A DNA stretch of 64,000 nt from Biomphalaria glabrata. Its lineage: Eukaryota; Mollusca; Gastropoda; Planorbidae. The stretch is from contig NC_074719.1 of assembly GCF_947242115.1 (NCBI RefSeq), positions 36,104,512 to 36,168,511 of the forward strand, read 5' to 3'. Both the position numbers and the translations under genes were made by a program. Positions 1 to 9,966 of the stretch are shown piece after piece; position 1 is the first letter of the stretch, and each line of letters begins with the position of its first letter. A model generated the notes under the pieces. It made no database searches. It was not told the origin of the DNA and saw nothing but the letters and a program-made list of their open reading frames with translations.

Positions 1-438
1 AGCTGTAAAAAAAAATCTGTCTGATCTGTGTCAGTCGAAAGCTTGCACCAATTAATTAACACATATTTTTTTTATTGTGTTGTCTGTCAACTTGTCATCG
101 ACAATGGATAATTGTGCAAAGTTTGAACTTGATCCAAGAATGGAAAGAAGAAGAAAGAACTCGTACAGGAATCGTTGTAAATAGACAGACAAGAGTTAGT
201 TCATATAAGTTTTGTAAAAAAAAAAAAAGTAGAACCAATGCACACTGTGCATTAAATTAAAGCTTCACATCTTAGTACTAGATTGAAATGTTGTGAGTCG
301 AATTATTACTTTTTGAATATTTTTTGTTAGCATGCTTAGATATTTGCCAAAAGCTAGAGCATTAGGTTCAACACAAATCTGACTTTCTGTGAGGAACAAA
401 GTCATTTGTTCATTTTGTAAGCTCGAAATTCAATTTCA

Positions 439-636
439 AAACATGACATTTAGATTTGGCATTGAAACATGACATTTAGATTTGGCATTGAAACATGACA
501 TTTAGATTAGGCATTGAAACATGACATTTAGATTTGGCATTGAAACATGACATTTAGATTAGGCATTGAAACATGACATTTAGATTAGGCATTGAAACAT
601 GACATTTAGATTTGGCATTGAAACATGACATTTATT
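439..636. repeat. 26-bp tandem array, about 7.6 copies
   Basis: Seven full units and one partial unit of 26 bp lie end to end; each begins AAACATGACATTTAGATT and ends GGCATTG. Units differ mainly by TTTGG versus TTAGG. The array lies in the leftmost intron of the ShKT gene. The rest of 1-814 is AT-rich and shows no coding or RNA gene that I recognise. Confidence 0.9.
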
Positions 637-814
637 AATGAACATTTAAACTTGATTTGTTGTTTACTCATTAGACATTAATTTGTCTAAATTAACATCA
701 TTACTGGTGTAATTACCAGATTAACAGACAATTTCTATAGATTGAATAAAAATTCTTCCAGAAAAAAATTGTAAAATTTTGATTTTTGAAACAAATTTTT
801 TCTTTCGATTTCAG

Positions 815-835
815 CACCAGCTCCAGCAGCCAATG
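815..835 (+). CDS. 21-nt linker exon of the multi-ShKT gene
   Basis: The exon is bounded by a pyrimidine-rich acceptor (TTTCGATTTCAG) and the donor GTAAAC. In phase 1 it reads (A)PAPAAN, a Pro/Ala linker. Its length is a multiple of three with phase 1 at both ends, like every other internal exon of this gene, which is the main reason to believe such a short exon. Upstream exons must lie left of the window. Transcript data are needed for certainty. Confidence 0.5.
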
Positions 836-1005
836 GTAAACTATTTCAGTCATATTTCTTTAAGATTAGTAATATTTCATTCAAAATATTTGTTAAAGAA
901 TTTAGTAAACGAGATATTTCTGCATTAAAAGTATTAGCGAAAAGTATTTTTAGAGTACTAAAGAAAACATATCTTAGAGATTATCAATAAACCAAATGTC
1001 TTGCT

Positions 1006-1125
1006 AGTTTCAACTTACTATATGTCTTTGAGAGTATCAACGTACTATATGTCTTTGAGAGTATCAACGAACTAGATCAATATGTCTTTGATAGTTTCAA
1101 CTTACTATATGTCTTTGAGAGTATC
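1006..1125. repeat. Short tandem array, 27-33 bp unit, about 4 copies
   Basis: Four units share the core TATGTCTTTGAGAGTATCAA; one is lengthened by a few bases. It is intronic with no coding potential. Confidence 0.8.
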
Positions 1126-1192
1126 AGTGGATAAAAAAAAAGCTTAGATTTAGTTTCATCGATTATGGACACTGTTCACTAAATGAATCAAC

Positions 1193-1481
1193 CATAGACA
1201 TAAATAAATATAGACTGGCCGATTAAAGAGTTTTATGAAACGAAAATTTGTGACTTGCAATTTTGTGTACTTTATTATAAAGCATTTATGAGCAGTATAA
1301 AAGTGAAGTATTCATATCTATACACACCTATATATATTGTAAATAAGGAGGCAGTGTAGTTTTGTTTAATCTCTAAGAATGGAGATCATGCAACTTTTCA
1401 TAATTCGGAAATCCGAATACAATAGATATACATGTTTTCAAGTTACTTCCTTTTTCCAGTCTATATTTATTTATGTCTATG
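1193..1481. mobile_element. 289-bp MITE with 26-bp TIRs and 8-bp target duplication
   Basis: The ends are perfect 26-bp inverted repeats (1193-1218 and 1456-1481) starting CATAGACATAAATA. They are flanked by identical 8-bp direct repeats GAATCAAC (1185-1192 and 1482-1489). An 8-bp target duplication and CA-type ends fit the hAT superfamily. The interior is AT-rich and non-coding, so mobility would have depended on a transposase from elsewhere. Perfect ends suggest a fairly recent insertion. Confidence 0.85.
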
Positions 1482-1636
1482 GAATCAACACAATCTTTTC
1501 ACATAAGACTTTTCGCCTTACATAAAGAAGAATATATTATATTCTGCTATTCTATCCTAACTTCTATTTGTAATTATAACTTAGTAATAAAGATATTGCC
1601 TATTTAAGACTGTAATTTTGTATTATTGTATAACAG

Positions 1637-1705
1637 ATCCAAACAAGAATACAAGCATACAAGCCAATACAGTGACCACAAGTGTTAAAGTCCTCACATT
1701 GACCA
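1637..1705 (+). CDS. 69-nt Thr/Ser-rich linker exon of the multi-ShKT gene
   Basis: Acceptor TATAACAG and donor GTAAGT bound a phase 1-1 exon of 23 codons rich in Thr, Ser, Val and Asn (it contains TVTTSVKVLTLT). Such a segment would be a flexible, probably O-glycosylated spacer between cysteine-rich modules. The acceptor tract is AT-rich rather than strongly pyrimidine-rich, so the left boundary is less sure than the donor. Confidence 0.55.
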
Positions 1706-2071
1706 GTAAGTAAACTTTAGTTTTGATATGGTTTGGACAAATATGCACGCTACAGTTCAAGGACAACTAAAAAATGTAGCTATACATTACTTGCTTTCTC
1801 CCCCATTTATTAGCTGAAATTTAGATATAAATAGATTTTGCAAATCCATTATTTTCATAAGCACGTGTTGATGTTTTTTAAATTCACATTTCACAAGCAC
1901 AATGTCCAGTCCATATTTTTTACGTGGTCCCGGTCATGCTAATTAGGTGGGGTCATATTTCTTTAAGTGTCTGAATGTCCCTCTAAGTTGAACGCTCTTG
2001 GGTCTCCAACACCGATGGCCTCTCACCTCTAGGAATTCCTTCATATTCTTCCTATTGTACCACAAAGTTAA

Positions 2072-2144
2072 CTCTTTCTCTCCGTAATTATTTACCACAT
2101 CCTGGTGGAATCAACGTTGGTATCGTCAGTTAGGAGAGAAAGAG
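2072..2144. mobile_element. 73-bp TTAA-flanked MITE, copy 1
   Basis: Inverted ends CTCTTTCTCTCC and GGAGAGAAAGAG are immediately flanked by TTAA on both sides (2068-2071, 2145-2148). The same family occurs at 10737-10809 and 47092-47340. TTAA target duplications are the hallmark of piggyBac-type transposition, but the terminal bases are not the usual CCC, so the superfamily is an inference. Confidence 0.75.
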
Positions 2145-2148
2145 TTAA

Positions 2149-3235
2149 GTGTGCATGTGTATGTTTGATTTGGGGACTACCAATCGCTCAGATGTTTTTC
2201 TATGTGGAACAATTTTAAGGCTGTAATCAGATCTCTGACGATTTCCCAACATAAAGCTGTGAAACCCCGCAGGGCGCCAGTTTTATTCTTGTTAGCCGTT
2301 ACGCTTCCATTAAAGGACCTTTACGCCGAGTGGGCCACGTTAAGTTGGAATCTTTACGGGACATTACAACAGCCAGGCATACTTACAACCACCCGGTCAC
2401 CCGGTGCGGCCCGCACCCTCTCCGCATCCCCTTAGTGACGTCACTAGGAAGCTACTGTGTCATGCCATTATGAGAAGGAGGGGGAGGGTTAATCACTTTT
2501 GGCAACAGCAGACAACTTAGAAAAACAATTTCCATCACTCACGTTGCACATATGTAGCTAGATATGTATTGAATTTTTTTTTGTTGGTTCAAACGTTAAG
2601 TGCCGACGGAACCGCTTACGTTGTCTTTCTTAAATGGAACAAAAATCTTTTATATTTGCGTTGTTGTTCCTCCATAAATTTAGTATTAATGAAGTAAAAA
2701 CGACATTATATCCAAAGTTTAAGAAATTAAATTATTAAATCAAGTGACGTCGTTTAGTCTTCAACGTAGAAACCTTTCTACCTTATCAACAAGATCGATT
2801 CAAAAGGTTCTTTTGAAGTAAATATTCAAGAGCGTCTTCACCAATGCTCATATAGACCTTACTTTCTTACAGCAGAACGAGCAATTTTTTCCCTAACCAA
2901 TATACATAGTATCGATAACTTTAGCGTGAACAGAACAGGCCCAAAGCTACAAGAACGTCCCGCTAAACATGAGGATGAACTTACGTGGATCAAGATCATT
3001 TCAGCAAACGTAATGTTTTTGGGATAGGTGGGCGTCACTAGTAAAAGTTGGAAAAATCCTATAATGATTTAAAATCGTATCCGTAAAGCCTAAAAATATA
3101 ATTTAACAAAATATATATTCAGTTGTTGTTAAATCTGATTCTATTTTGAATAAATTTACATTTGAATATTGTTATTGACCTACTTTAGTCTTACAGCGAT
3201 TTTCGTTGATCTCGTAGAGATAAAAAGTTAAACGA
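2149..3235. other. Intron sequence, no recognised feature
   Basis: About 1.1 kb between a MITE and a tRNA gene. The open frame at 2202-2435 has no family resemblance and no splice context. A moderately GC-rich block near 2270-2480 may be an old repeat, but I cannot place it. Confidence 0.5.
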
Positions 3236-3317
3236 CGACGAAGATGGGATTCGAACCCACGCGGGGAGACCCCAATGGATTAGCAGTCCATCGCCTTAAC
3301 CACTCGGCCACCTCGTC
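3236..3317 (-). tRNA. tRNA-Ser (GCT), copy 1
   Basis: The minus strand gives an 82-nt serine tRNA: acceptor GACGAGG/CTTCGTC (one G-U pair), D arm GGCCGAGTGGTTAAGGC, anticodon stem ATGGA/TCCAT around CTGCTAA (anticodon GCT), the long variable arm typical of tRNA-Ser, and T arm with B box GGTTCGAATCC. A T-rich run follows 3', as for Pol III termination. It lies antisense in an intron of the ShKT gene. All stems pair, so it could be functional. Confidence 0.93.
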
Positions 3318-3401
3318 TTTACAGCGAGTTGGAATTATCTATGGTCGGAATGATGTCCCCACAGCACTTCCCCCCTCTTCAATCCGCCGATGTGTCCAGA
3401 C

Positions 3402-3498
3402 CAGTGATTCCCAAACTGTGTTCCGAGAAACCTTGGTGTTTGGGGAACACAGGTTCATAAGAATGGCATATGCCCGATACAGTTTGGGATCAATAGTG
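3402..3498. mobile_element. Short palindromic hAT-type MITE remnant
   Basis: The left end CAGTGATTCCCAAACTGT and the right end (inverted: CACTATTGATCCCAAACTGT) form imperfect terminal inverted repeats. The left part resembles the element at 49254-49445 (CAGTGTTTCCCAAACT). No clear 8-bp target duplication remains, so it is an old or deleted copy. The region to 3720 holds nothing else that I recognise. Confidence 0.45.
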
Positions 3499-4010
3499 TC
3501 GTAGGCTCTGTCTGGAGGTAACACCCAGTGCCGCAAGCTGCCTAAAGGGTTACAAGCCACTGTTTTGTTTTTATTCAGGGTTGTCTCACGAAGCCTATGT
3601 GTGTTTGGGTATAGCCGCATAATAGCGGAGGTTTGTATCCAGATTTTTCTAGATGGTTAGCCAACTAAGACTAACGAGCCCCTCCTTCCCGAATATATAA
3701 CTATTGGTCTACTCTAATGTCATAAACAATGACAGATTGAAAAAAAATGTACAATTGTGTACCAATCATTGAATGCAATATTATTAAAACTAAAGAATAA
3801 ATTAAGGATAGTTTTTATTGGCATTTTTTGGGGGAAAGTTGATTAGGTGTGTGGTGCCACCCTGTGCTAACGCACCTGGTAAGACCGACCCTAGTTACGC
3901 TACTGCTGACACTGCATAAATTAAAACATTTATCAAAAAGATGGATTCGTCAAAGTTTTAAGATTACATCAAGTCATTGTCTTCATAAAAAAAGAAATAA
4001 AAATATACAT

Positions 4011-4092
4011 CGACGAGGATGGGATTCGAACCCACGCGGGGAGACCCCAATTGATTAGCAGTCCATCGCCTTAACCACTCGGCCACCTCGTC
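4011..4092 (-). tRNA. tRNA-Ser (GCT), copy 2
   Basis: This is a second 82-nt serine tRNA on the minus strand, nearly identical to the one 775 bp to its left. The acceptor stem is fully paired (GACGAGG/CCTCGTC), but the anticodon stem 3' side is TCAAT instead of TCCAT, leaving a mismatch in the middle of that stem. The anticodon loop CTGCTAA and the T arm are intact, and a T run follows 3'. It may be functional or an early pseudogene. Confidence 0.88.
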
Positions 4093-4947
4093 TACTATTT
4101 TAATAAGAAAAGCACTAAAGTTTTTGTAGTCTAAAAAAACAACAAAACAAACATTGCTGAACTATTCTGTACGCCTTGAAATTAAGCTAAAGCACTTAGA
4201 CAATGAAATTAATTTTAAAATCCCGGCTCTAAAATTTAAATTTATATCCAATGATCATGTATAGTCCAGAATGTGCAAAGGGAAGAAACTCCCGATTTAA
4301 TTTTTTTCAAACAATACTATCAGACTTACCTTTGAATATTGTGCATTATTGTGAACGTAATACTGAATGAATAATTTAAAATTTAGTGAAATTAACGTTA
4401 AGGCTGTTTTGTTGTTTTTTTATCTCAACAATGGCAAGCTCTACACTTATGACACATACAGTTTGTATCTTTTAAAACCCCATTCTGCACTTTCCTTAAA
4501 ACAGAAGAATCACATTTAAGTCACAATAGTTTTCATATAAGACACAGTAACAAACTTATTCTGTTTCCCGACAACCTAATCTGTGACTCCTTTAACATGT
4601 ATGAATGAATAAATACTGTTAAGGAATGTTTGTCACTACATCGACGGAATTTTTGGGTTAGATTCTAGAAGATGAAGGGAATACCAAAGTCAAAAGCACG
4701 TTATTTTACGGTGAAATTAGTAGTTTTGAAGTATACTGCTTAAATTTGTGTTGCAACATCTATATTAAAATTTAAAATTGTAAATTTTTTGTCACGTTTA
4801 TTCAGCTTTTTAAAAAAAAGTTTCCAAGCTTCTTTCAATATATGTGTAAAAGCAAAATAATTCGCCTTCAAGGGTTTGTTATACCAAATGATTGTACAAC
4901 CCAAACACACAAAGAATGAATCTGAACTTGTCTGTTTTCTCCTTAAG
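4093..4947. other. Intron sequence, no recognised feature
   Basis: AT-rich intronic DNA between the second tRNA gene and the first ShKT exon. I see no repeat, RNA gene or coding signal. Confidence 0.5.
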
Positions 4948-5073
4948 AATTTGAGCCAGACAGTAAAAACTGCTACGACCACGATGATCTCTGCAATGAC
5001 CTCATTAAGACGTTTCAGTGCTCTACAGACCTTTTCCTACCTAGGTTGTGTCCAGCGGCTTGTGGGCTGTGTA
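4948..5073 (+). CDS. ShKT domain exon 1
   Basis: The exon encodes one complete ShKT domain: six cysteines in C-x6-C-x8-C-x9-C-x3-C-x2-C spacing, ending CPAACGLC, with the donor GTAAGT directly after the last Cys codon (phase 1). ShKT domains are small disulfide-bonded modules of secreted or membrane-bound animal proteins. The start is uncertain: the acceptor at 4947 has the better pyrimidine tract, but one at 4959 also keeps the phase. The next three ShKT exons repeat this architecture, so this is one multi-domain gene. Confidence 0.85.
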
Positions 5074-5607
5074 GTAAGTGTGTATATTTTGAATCTTTTT
5101 TTTTTTTAAGACGCCGACGAATACAAGAACAAGACCATTATCAACCATCAATAATAAAAAACAGTTCGCCTTCCCTTATTCATACATCTAGTGTTCTTTC
5201 TAGTGCCCCGACGCGCAAAACCCGTCGCAGAACTGGGCTGACGCGCAAATTATAGTGTTTAAATATGGTCTATATGTATGTGCATACAAAATACATTCTT
5301 CTTCTAGCCAGCTTTTTTAGCTGCTCAGCTGTGAGCTCTTTTGCAGACTGTGCCAAGGAAAAATAGTGTGCTGTTTTAAAAAATGCATACTTTAGTTAAT
5401 GTAAACAACAAAAGAGTACGATATCTTATAATCAAAAGTAGCCATTTGGAGTTTGGACATAGATCTATTTCAAGTGATAAAGCCATTTTTAAGGTGATTA
5501 TTTTTTTTTAGTGTAAACGTTATGGAAGCTTTTTCTTAAGGCTTCCTCAGAAAAAACAAAGATTCCTATCTAGTTCTTGCTCTTAGATTTTTGTTTTTCT
5601 CAATAAG
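5074..5607. other. Intron between ShKT exons 1 and 2
   Basis: AT-rich with a short T run near 5097. No other feature recognised. Confidence 0.5.
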
Positions 5608-5796
5608 ATGTGTCATCGAACAGTACAGTGGACCACGCATTGAACAGTACACAGGTTGGTAACAGCGAGTGTGTTGACTACGACCCTGAATGTCCAGCTC
5701 TTCAGAGCTATTGTACAACTCCCGAGGTGCTGGTCAATCGGTTATGTCGCAAAACTTGCCAGACCTGTTACAATATTACATATTCAGTAACAACAG
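5608..5796 (+). CDS. ShKT domain exon 2 with glycosylatable flanks
   Basis: 63 codons, phase 1-1, with acceptor CAATAAG and donor GTAAGG. An N-terminal Ser/Thr/Asn linker with NST sites precedes an ShKT domain (ECVDYDPEC ... RLCRKTCQTC; spacing 6-6-10-3-2), and a short tail with an NIT site follows. The N-glycosylation sequons and the disulfide-rich fold imply passage through the secretory pathway. It closely matches the exon at 13422-13529 (shared CVDYDP motif), suggesting internal exon duplication. Confidence 0.9.
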
Positions 5797-5834
5797 GTAA
5801 GGTTCATTCTGTAAAAGGGCTTACTAAATACCTA

Positions 5835-6003
5835 CTGTCACTCTCTTTCTCTCTGTTGCTCTCTTTCTTCTTCTTCTCTCTGTCTCTTTCACTCTATCTC
5901 TTTCGCTCTCTTCCTCTCTCTAGCTCTGTCTCTCTAACTCTCTTTCTCTCTTCATCTTCTCTCGAACTCTCTTTCTTTCTTTCTCCCTCTCTCTTTTTTC
6001 CCC
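5835..6003 (+). repeat. Pyrimidine-rich CTCTTT tract
   Basis: About 170 bp of degenerate CT/CTCTTT repeats on the + strand. The open frame through it is an artefact of composition. From 6010 to about 6480 nothing is recognised. Confidence 0.85.
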
Positions 6004-6479
6004 ACTTGTAACTACTTTTTAAGCACGAAAACCTTTTTGAAAAATTGTTGCAACTGTGGTGAGCTTTTTAGTTGTATGTATGGATATAGTCGGAAATACA
6101 ACAGTGGCGGTCAGTGTTGTGAACATAGACCTTATGGACACACAAGGCTCTGGCTATCACTTATTTAAGAAACACCAGAAGTTGATTAACAAGGGGGAAG
6201 ACATATTTCATCAAATAAACTGTACAAGCACTAAAGTAAAACAATCTCATGCTGAAGTACTGTAACTAAATGACAAAACCGCCTTTGACTATAGATTCTA
6301 AAACTCTCATGCCAATAACTACTATAATAAATTTCTCAAGGGTCCTAACTTCAATTTAAACAAAAGCCAAATGAAATCTCAATAAATACATGTAACTTCG
6401 TTCTATCTTAAAAACAAGTTCCTATCAACAATGTATAGTACTACAAATACACTCAACTAAGTCAGGCCAGAGGCAAGGG

Positions 6480-6715
6480 GAGGGGGTGGAAGTGATAGAC
6501 ATGTCCGACACCTTTGTTCCGAGTGACAAAAGATCATCGTGGCCAATGTTCGGCTTTGGTTTCCACTGGACTGAAGGCCTGAACGCTGACCTGTGACTCC
6601 GCAACCCGTGGAGAGTTTAGAGGTTTAGACCTATAGCTCTTTGCCACGTCACAGGCCAGACACTCTATAACGATAGGTCTTAACTGAAGTCACGTGAGGA
6701 AGAGAAAGCAAGACG
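6480..6715. mobile_element. Diverged palindromic-element relative
   Basis: The stretch around 6630-6660 (GACCTATAG, TTGCCACGTCACAGG) matches the inverted form of the palindromic element at 24040-24235. Ends cannot be placed exactly. It is a degenerate non-coding repeat in the intron. Confidence 0.35.
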
Positions 6716-6861
6716 TTAAACTCGCATTCAAGCACAGATTAAGATATACAATATGTATTTTGTATGGGACACTGTATATTTCCAGTGACATTTATACCAA
6801 AATAATAAGTACAGAAGAAAAGTAATGTTCTAGTTCTTGACTATTAGTCTTTCAATTTCAG

Positions 6862-6894
6862 CATCTGCTTCTGATCCAGACCGAGGAGTCACAC
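6862..6894 (+). CDS. 33-nt linker exon of the multi-ShKT gene
   Basis: Acceptor TTCAATTTCAG and donor GTAAGT bound an 11-codon phase 1-1 exon reading (A)SASDPDRGVT, a polar linker. Splice sites on both sides match the consensus well, and the phase agrees with the neighbouring exons. Confidence 0.6.
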
Positions 6895-7120
6895 GTAAGT
6901 TTTCACATAACATTAACAATGGTTCTAAAGTTTTTGTTGCAAGGCTAGGATCAATCAATACAATCAAATCTTACTATCAAGTCTAGGCCCAGACATGTTA
7001 GACAGCAGGGGTCTTTACATGACAGGTGTCTTGGGGTGAGAGGTTGGAACCTTATCTTATCTTATATAATACAGACGTTACTTCAAAAAAGAAGATGATT
7101 ACGTCCTACGCGTCATGCAT

Positions 7121-9418
7121 TTAGTCATGCATATTAACCAATGACTTAAATTCTGCCAAGTCAGTGGTTTTCCTGGCTAGCTCAGGCAACCCATTCCATG
7201 CTCTAATAGCACTAGGGAAGAAGGAGTATTTGTACAAATTTGTCCTAGCATATGGGACGAGGAATGTGCCTTTATCTTTGTGTCTTTCAGAGTATTTTAT
7301 TAAATTTTGTTTTTGTATTTGAAGATTATGGTTCAGTGTTTTATGTATGATTGCTACTTTACTTTTGAGCCTTCTGTCCTGAAGGCTTTCTAAATTTAGT
7401 GATTTTACTAAAGGTGTTACTCTAGTCAAATGTGAATATTCGTTTGTTATGAATCTCACTGCTCTATTTTGTGTCTGTTCCAGTTTCTTAATGTTTTCTT
7501 GAGTTGAGGGGTCCCAAACGGAGGATGCATATTCTATTATTGGCCTAACCAAGGTTAAGTAACATTTTAGTTTTATGTTCTTATTTGATTTATAGAAATT
7601 TCTTTTAATAAATCCTAATGCTTTGTTTGATTTTTTTGTAGTTTCATCAATATGTGGATTCCATGATAGTTTTTCATTTATTATAACACCTAGGTATTTT
7701 GCGTTTTTAGTCTGTGATACTGGTTTGCCATGAATAAGATAAGTGGAATTAATTTGTTTTAGTTTTTTTGTTACTCTTAACAACTGACATTTTTCTGGGT
7801 GGAAAGACATGCTCCAATTTGATTCCCATTTCTGTAATTCATCTAATTCTCTTTGTAAAATATCTGTGTCTTGTGTTGTTTTTATTGTTCTATATATTAT
7901 GCAATCGTCTGCAAATAATCTGACTTTTGTTCCTGAACTAATGCAATTTGGTAAATCATTTATGTAAATTAAAAATAGTAGTGGACCCAAGACTGTACCT
8001 TGAGGTACACCTGAGTTTACTGTTATCGGTGTTGATTTAGAGCCATTTATTATTACAGTTTGTTCTCTCCCTATCAGAAAGTCTTTAATCCACTGATGCA
8101 GTGGACCATTAATGCCGAAATATTTTAATTTTTTAAGCAAACTATGGTGGTGAACTTTGTCAAAAGCCTTAGAAAAATCTAGTAAGATAGCATCTATTTG
8201 TTCACTATTATCTAAACCTTTTGAAAAATCATCAATTAGTCCTATTAGTTGTGTTTCACATGATCTATATTTCCTAAAGCCATGTTGGTATGGTGTGAGG
8301 ACATTATGTTTGTCTAAGTGGTTTATGATGTTGCTACATATTATGTGTTCTAGGATTTTACATGTGATGCTGGTAAGTGATACTGGTCTGTAGTTCCCTG
8401 GGTCAGATTTTTCTCCTTTTTTAAATAGGGGGGTGACATTAGCTTCTTTCCAGTCCTTTGGTACTCTGCCCTGGTTAAGTGAAGCCTGAAAGAGTATTTT
8501 GAACACTGGGGCTAGCTCATTACTTAGTTCTTTGAGTAATCTAGCTGGAATACCATCAGGTCCAGAAGCTTTATTTGGTTTGGTGTTGGCTAATAGTTTT
8601 TGAATTCCATTTTCTTGTACTACTATATCTTCTATGTTGTCTACTTGGTTCAAATTCAGTAATATGTCTTTGTCTCCTGGGGCTGAGAATGCTGATGCAA
8701 AGTATTTGTTTAGAATGTTTGCTTTAGTTTCATTATCATTATGTATTATGTTATGTTCATCTTTTAATGGCGCTACGCCTGTTGTTTCCATTTTCTTAGA
8801 CTTAATGTATGACCATAGGTTTTTGTTGTTATCTTTAGATATTACATTGTTTATGTATTCACTCTGCAGCTGTCTGCTTACTTTTTGGGTTAAGTGTTTA
8901 ATTTTTATATACTTTTTGTAAACTCTTTCTGCATTAGTTTCTTTAAATTTTCTATAGAGGTTTTCCTTCTGTACACAGTGCCATGATGCGTCTTTGTTGC
9001 CTAAGGCATAATACACAGGTGTATTCATATGGAGACATGATGCATGGTACCATTCATCGCAGGTGTCACATTGAATGGCTTTCTGTTTCAGGGTGCATAT
9101 TTTTTTGCAGATGTTGCATCTATCTTTAGATCTAGGCCCTGGATTTGACTCTACATCTCCTGCCATTAATATTAACAGTGATAGGTATTTATTTCTGCTG
9201 TGTCTGATTGAGAACTTCCATTTGTGATGGGTAATCTTCTTTAATGTTATAGATGTGTATGTTAGGTTATTTTTGAAGTTGCATTGTTCTAAAGTGTGAT
9301 GATTGATTATGACTGTTGTTTCCTTTTTAAGTTTAGTGTTGACAAAGGTAGATCTAGTTCTGTGTTCAGCTAGTGTGCATTTGGTGATTATTAGGATAAA
9401 TAGCCAGAGCAATTTCAT
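7121..9418 (-). CDS. LINE A1 ORF: signal-like leader, 2A, PHD finger, reverse transcriptase; no endonuclease
   Basis: An uninterrupted 765-codon frame. Residues 1-17 (MKLLWLFILIITKCTLA) look like a signal peptide. Residues 88-95 are a canonical 2A motif, DVESNPGP, where ribosomes skip the Gly94-Pro95 bond. Residues 101-148 are a PHD-type zinc finger with C101, C104, C117, C120, H125, C128 and C148. RT motifs follow: LLDFSKAFD near 412-420, SGVPQGTVLGPLLF near 469-482, and the catalytic FADD at 502-505. The AP endonuclease expected between finger and RT is absent; the finger passes directly into the pre-RT linker, losing its eighth zinc ligand. The product could reverse transcribe but not nick DNA itself. 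It is either a recent in-frame deletion or a short non-autonomous form. Confidence 0.92.
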   Translation of the reverse strand: MKLLWLFILIITKCTLAEHRTRSTFVNTKLKKETTVIINHHTLEQCNFKNNLTYTSITLKKITHHKWKFSIRHSRNKYLSLLILMAGDVESNPGPRSKDRCNICKKICTLKQKAIQCDTCDEWYHASCLHMNTPVYYALGNKDASWHCVQKENLYRKFKETNAERVYKKYIKIKHLTQKVSRQLQSEYINNVISKDNNKNLWSYIKSKKMETTGVAPLKDEHNIIHNDNETKANILNKYFASAFSAPGDKDILLNLNQVDNIEDIVVQENGIQKLLANTKPNKASGPDGIPARLLKELSNELAPVFKILFQASLNQGRVPKDWKEANVTPLFKKGEKSDPGNYRPVSLTSITCKILEHIICSNIINHLDKHNVLTPYQHGFRKYRSCETQLIGLIDDFSKGLDNSEQIDAILLDFSKAFDKVHHHSLLKKLKYFGINGPLHQWIKDFLIGREQTVIINGSKSTPITVNSGVPQGTVLGPLLFLIYINDLPNCISSGTKVRLFADDCIIYRTIKTTQDTDILQRELDELQKWESNWSMSFHPEKCQLLRVTKKLKQINSTYLIHGKPVSQTKNAKYLGVIINEKLSWNPHIDETTKKSNKALGFIKRNFYKSNKNIKLKCYLTLVRPIIEYASSVWDPSTQENIKKLEQTQNRAVRFITNEYSHLTRVTPLVKSLNLESLQDRRLKSKVAIIHKTLNHNLQIQKQNLIKYSERHKDKGTFLVPYARTNLYKYSFFPSAIRAWNGLPELARKTTDLAEFKSLVNMHD

Positions 9419-9953
9419 GATGACTGTTCTTGATTTTAGTTTTTAAAGGAGTCTAGTCTAAATCTAGTTTAAGGTTTACAATGCCTAAGTTAAGGTTAGG
9501 GTTAAATTAAATTAAATCAAATCAAATGGTTTATTAAATTCAAAATGTGGACCTAGACTAGATCTAGATTCTAGATCAATATATTTACGTGTATAACTAA
9601 CTACATAGAATATTACTATTAGTTATTATTAGTAGTATTAGTAGATGATTAGTAGATCTAAAGCCTTAATTAAAGTCTAAGTCTAACACTAGACATAGAT
9701 CTAAAATCTAAGGATATAATAATAAATATAGACTAGATCTAGATCTAATAAATTATAAGGATTAGTGAGACAAAATAGTCCTAAGCTAAGAATTGTTAAT
9801 TTGAATTGATTAGTAGAAAAAATGCTGAATTAAGTTAAATATATAATTTAAAGATATTAGTTTATTAGTTAAATAGCTTTTTTAATGAATTTGGTTTGAT
9901 TTAATACAACAAAACGAAAAATTTAACTCATCTCTGATTACAGTAAACAGGGA

Positions 9954-9966
9954 GCAGCCATCTTGC
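9954..9966 (-). promoter_or_regulatory. YY1-like motif at the inferred 5' end of LINE A1
   Basis: The minus strand reads GGCAAGATGGCTGC, matching the YY1 core (AAGATGGC), about 540 nt upstream of the LINE ATG. In mammalian L1 a YY1 site at the element's start sets the transcription start point. A similar role here is inference from position and motif alone. Confidence 0.4.
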
